This document shows positions 5,615-6,729 of a stretch of DNA of 6,729 bases, piece after piece (positions within the stretch are counted from its first letter, which is position 1; every line of letters starts with the position of its first letter). Below the pieces are notes generated by a model. It searched no databases and had not been told where the DNA came from. It saw only the letters and a list, made by a program, of their open reading frames with translations. The position numbers were made by a program, and so were the translations under genes. Source of the DNA: an uncultured Oligoflexia bacterium (GTDB lineage: Bacteria; Bdellovibrionota; Bacteriovoracia; Bacteriovoracales; Bacteriovoracaceae); contig CATLVA010000083.1 of assembly GCA_950060715.1 (NCBI GenBank), positions 1 through 6,729 of the forward strand, given 5' to 3'.

Positions 5615-6534
5615 TTAGTTTGGTTTACTTTCTGGGTTTTCTTAATGTGAGCATAATTTAAACTTGCGACAAACAAACTTCCGCCTACCGTGTTACCCAA
5701 AATGGCTGCTATTAATGTACTTGTTGCCGCACCGACACTTGGTTGTCCATTAATCAACATACTACTAAAGAGCTCTGCAGAGCCTACAATAGAGTGATGA
5801 AGACCTCCTAAACCAATTATAAATGTCACAATATATATGCTTATTATTTGACCTGAACCTGGCGGTGTAGAATAAACTAACCAACCACCTTGTGCCATAA
5901 GCCAACCTGCCAAGATTGCACTCCCAAAGGTCTCACCGAAGCTAAAACTACTAAAATGCATGGCAATTTCTAAAAAACCTGCGCCTGAAGTGATGATTCT
6001 ATTGGATAGAGAAATCAAAAATGAGGACACAAAAGTACCGATAAGATTACCAATAAGAACAATCGCCCAAACTCGTAATAGTGATTTCACAGTGCTTTTT
6101 TTGTCTAGTACGGGATAAACCGCAGTTGCCGTGTGCTCTGTAAACAATTGAGTTCCACTTAGAACACAGACTACAAAGCCTAGCGGGTAAACTAAAGCTA
6201 GCGCTAGCCTGTCGTAAATAAATGGCTGGTCTTTAGTAAAAATGAGTGATGCAAGAGAGACACACATGGCGGCAAAACCAAGTATCATGCCTGCAGACAT
6301 TGATGAAAGAAGCAGAGATATCACAGAACGATGGTGCTGCTCCTCCCCCTCTTTGATGGTATTTTCCAAGATGTCATCCGGGTGCCTAATGGCCTGATCA
6401 GACCTTTTCAGAATAACAGGGATAAAGCTTAAATCCTCTTTCTCTCTTGTTCTAGCTCGATTAGTTTTCTCACTGTATTCACTGAGCCTTTTCAAGTTTT
6501 TGATGAGGAAAGCCTCATTGTTGATCTCATTCAT
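5602..6534 (-). CDS. Formate/nitrite transporter family protein, YfdC-type
   Basis: The 310-residue product is an inner-membrane channel or transporter of the FNT family, which moves small monovalent anions such as formate, nitrite or hydrosulfide as pentamers. A hydrophilic N-terminal region of about 70 residues precedes six helices (roughly 71-98, 107-128, 150-175, 200-222, 227-258, 268-295). Family marks include LFTEHTATAVYPVL after helix 2, LIGNLIGT in helix 3, and GGLHHSIVGSAELF in helix 5, where His247 matches the conserved pore histidine (His209 in FocA). These blocks and the long N-terminus resemble E. coli YfdC (FTENTVTAVLPV, HIVVGSVEI) more than FocA or NirC. The substrate of YfdC is not established. 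GAGAGG precedes the ATG at good spacing. The gene is 27 bp downstream of a partial minus-strand gene, probably in one operon. Confidence 0.9.
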   Translation of the reverse strand: MNEINNEAFLIKNLKRLSEYSEKTNRARTREKEDLSFIPVILKRSDQAIRHPDDILENTIKEGEEQHHRSVISLLLSSMSAGMILGFAAMCVSLASLIFTKDQPFIYDRLALALVYPLGFVVCVLSGTQLFTEHTATAVYPVLDKKSTVKSLLRVWAIVLIGNLIGTFVSSFLISLSNRIITSGAGFLEIAMHFSSFSFGETFGSAILAGWLMAQGGWLVYSTPPGSGQIISIYIVTFIIGLGGLHHSIVGSAELFSSMLINGQPSVGAATSTLIAAILGNTVGGSLFVASLNYAHIKKTQKVNQTNQKR

Positions 6535-6561
6535 AAAGACCTCTCTGGTAAATGTTGTCTA

Positions 6562-6729
6562 TTATCTTTTGTGCTTCATCTTCCACTGTTCATGTTTCAG
6601 TTGTTCAAGAACAGGTTCGAAAAAGTTATGAGGACGACTTTGCTTTTTTAATGTCGCCATATTTTGATAGATTTGAACTTTCTTTTCGATGCTTTTAATA
6701 AAATAAATTGTTCCTCCTACAAGGGAGAG
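6562..6729 (-). CDS. 3' part of an unidentified minus-strand gene
   Basis: A frame open from the window edge runs 55 codons to a TAA at 6562-6564; its start lies outside the window. The visible part begins with a short hydrophobic stretch (LSLVGGTIYFI), which could be the end of a membrane helix. It continues into a basic, helical tail ending EQLKHEQWKMKHKR. No domain is recognisable. The 27-bp gap to the transporter gene, with no terminator, suggests co-transcription. It could be a small membrane protein or the tail of a larger one. Confidence 0.6.
   Translation of the reverse strand, partial: LSLVGGTIYFIKSIEKKVQIYQNMATLKKQSRPHNFFEPVLEQLKHEQWKMKHKR

Noticed and set aside
2004..6534. A nitrate/nitrite-sensing system linking the NarX-like kinase sensor to the FNT-family transporter
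   Set aside because: The genes are 1.7 kb apart in different units, the sensor block is degenerate, and YfdC-type proteins are not shown to carry nitrite.
1..6729. Defence island, mobile element, CRISPR array or retron
   Set aside because: No spaced repeats, transposase, integrase, reverse transcriptase, nuclease or toxin-antitoxin signature was found on either strand; all genes look like housekeeping or envelope functions.

Overview
This is a low-GC stretch (A+T-rich throughout, coding regions included) of ordinary Gram-negative chromosomal DNA. Genes are close-packed and mostly on the minus strand, and several products carry Sec or lipoprotein signals. Small surface lipoproteins, a BON/DUF1328 stress operon and an orphan hybrid kinase at this base composition would fit a member of Bdellovibrionota (Bacteriovorax/Halobacteriovorax-like). 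That assignment rests on general character, not on a marker gene, and is tentative. No tRNA, rRNA, CRISPR array, transposase, phage gene or attachment site is visible.

Left part (1-950): the last codons of a plus-strand gene meet, tail to tail, a minus-strand gene for an unrecognised secreted six-cysteine protein. A strong hairpin terminator (913-943) separates this from the next unit.

Centre left (955-1926): a compact minus-strand operon of three small envelope proteins: a DUF1328 (YtjA-like) inner-membrane protein, an exported coiled-coil protein, and a BON-domain lipoprotein. Together they would reach from inner to outer membrane, and the families point to envelope or osmotic stress.

Centre (2004-4503): a 618-residue hybrid histidine kinase (PilJ/NarX-like helical sensor, HisKA, HATPase, receiver) on the minus strand. 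Divergent from it is a 126-residue cytoplasmic helical protein of unknown function, which ends at a hairpin terminator that also faces a convergent small lipoprotein gene.

Right part (4519-6729): the small lipoprotein gene is divergent from a secreted PAP2-type phosphatase with a TTG start. The phosphatase overlaps by 13 bp, tail to tail, a YfdC-type member of the formate/nitrite transporter family. The transporter lies 27 bp downstream of a minus-strand gene whose 3' part runs off the window edge.

I do not see a clear new multi-gene system. The points most worth a second look are the three-layer stress operon, an identical 8-bp box at nearly the same distance upstream of two minus-strand units, the outer-membrane-like C-terminal strand on the PAP2 phosphatase, and the kinase/small-protein divergent pair.
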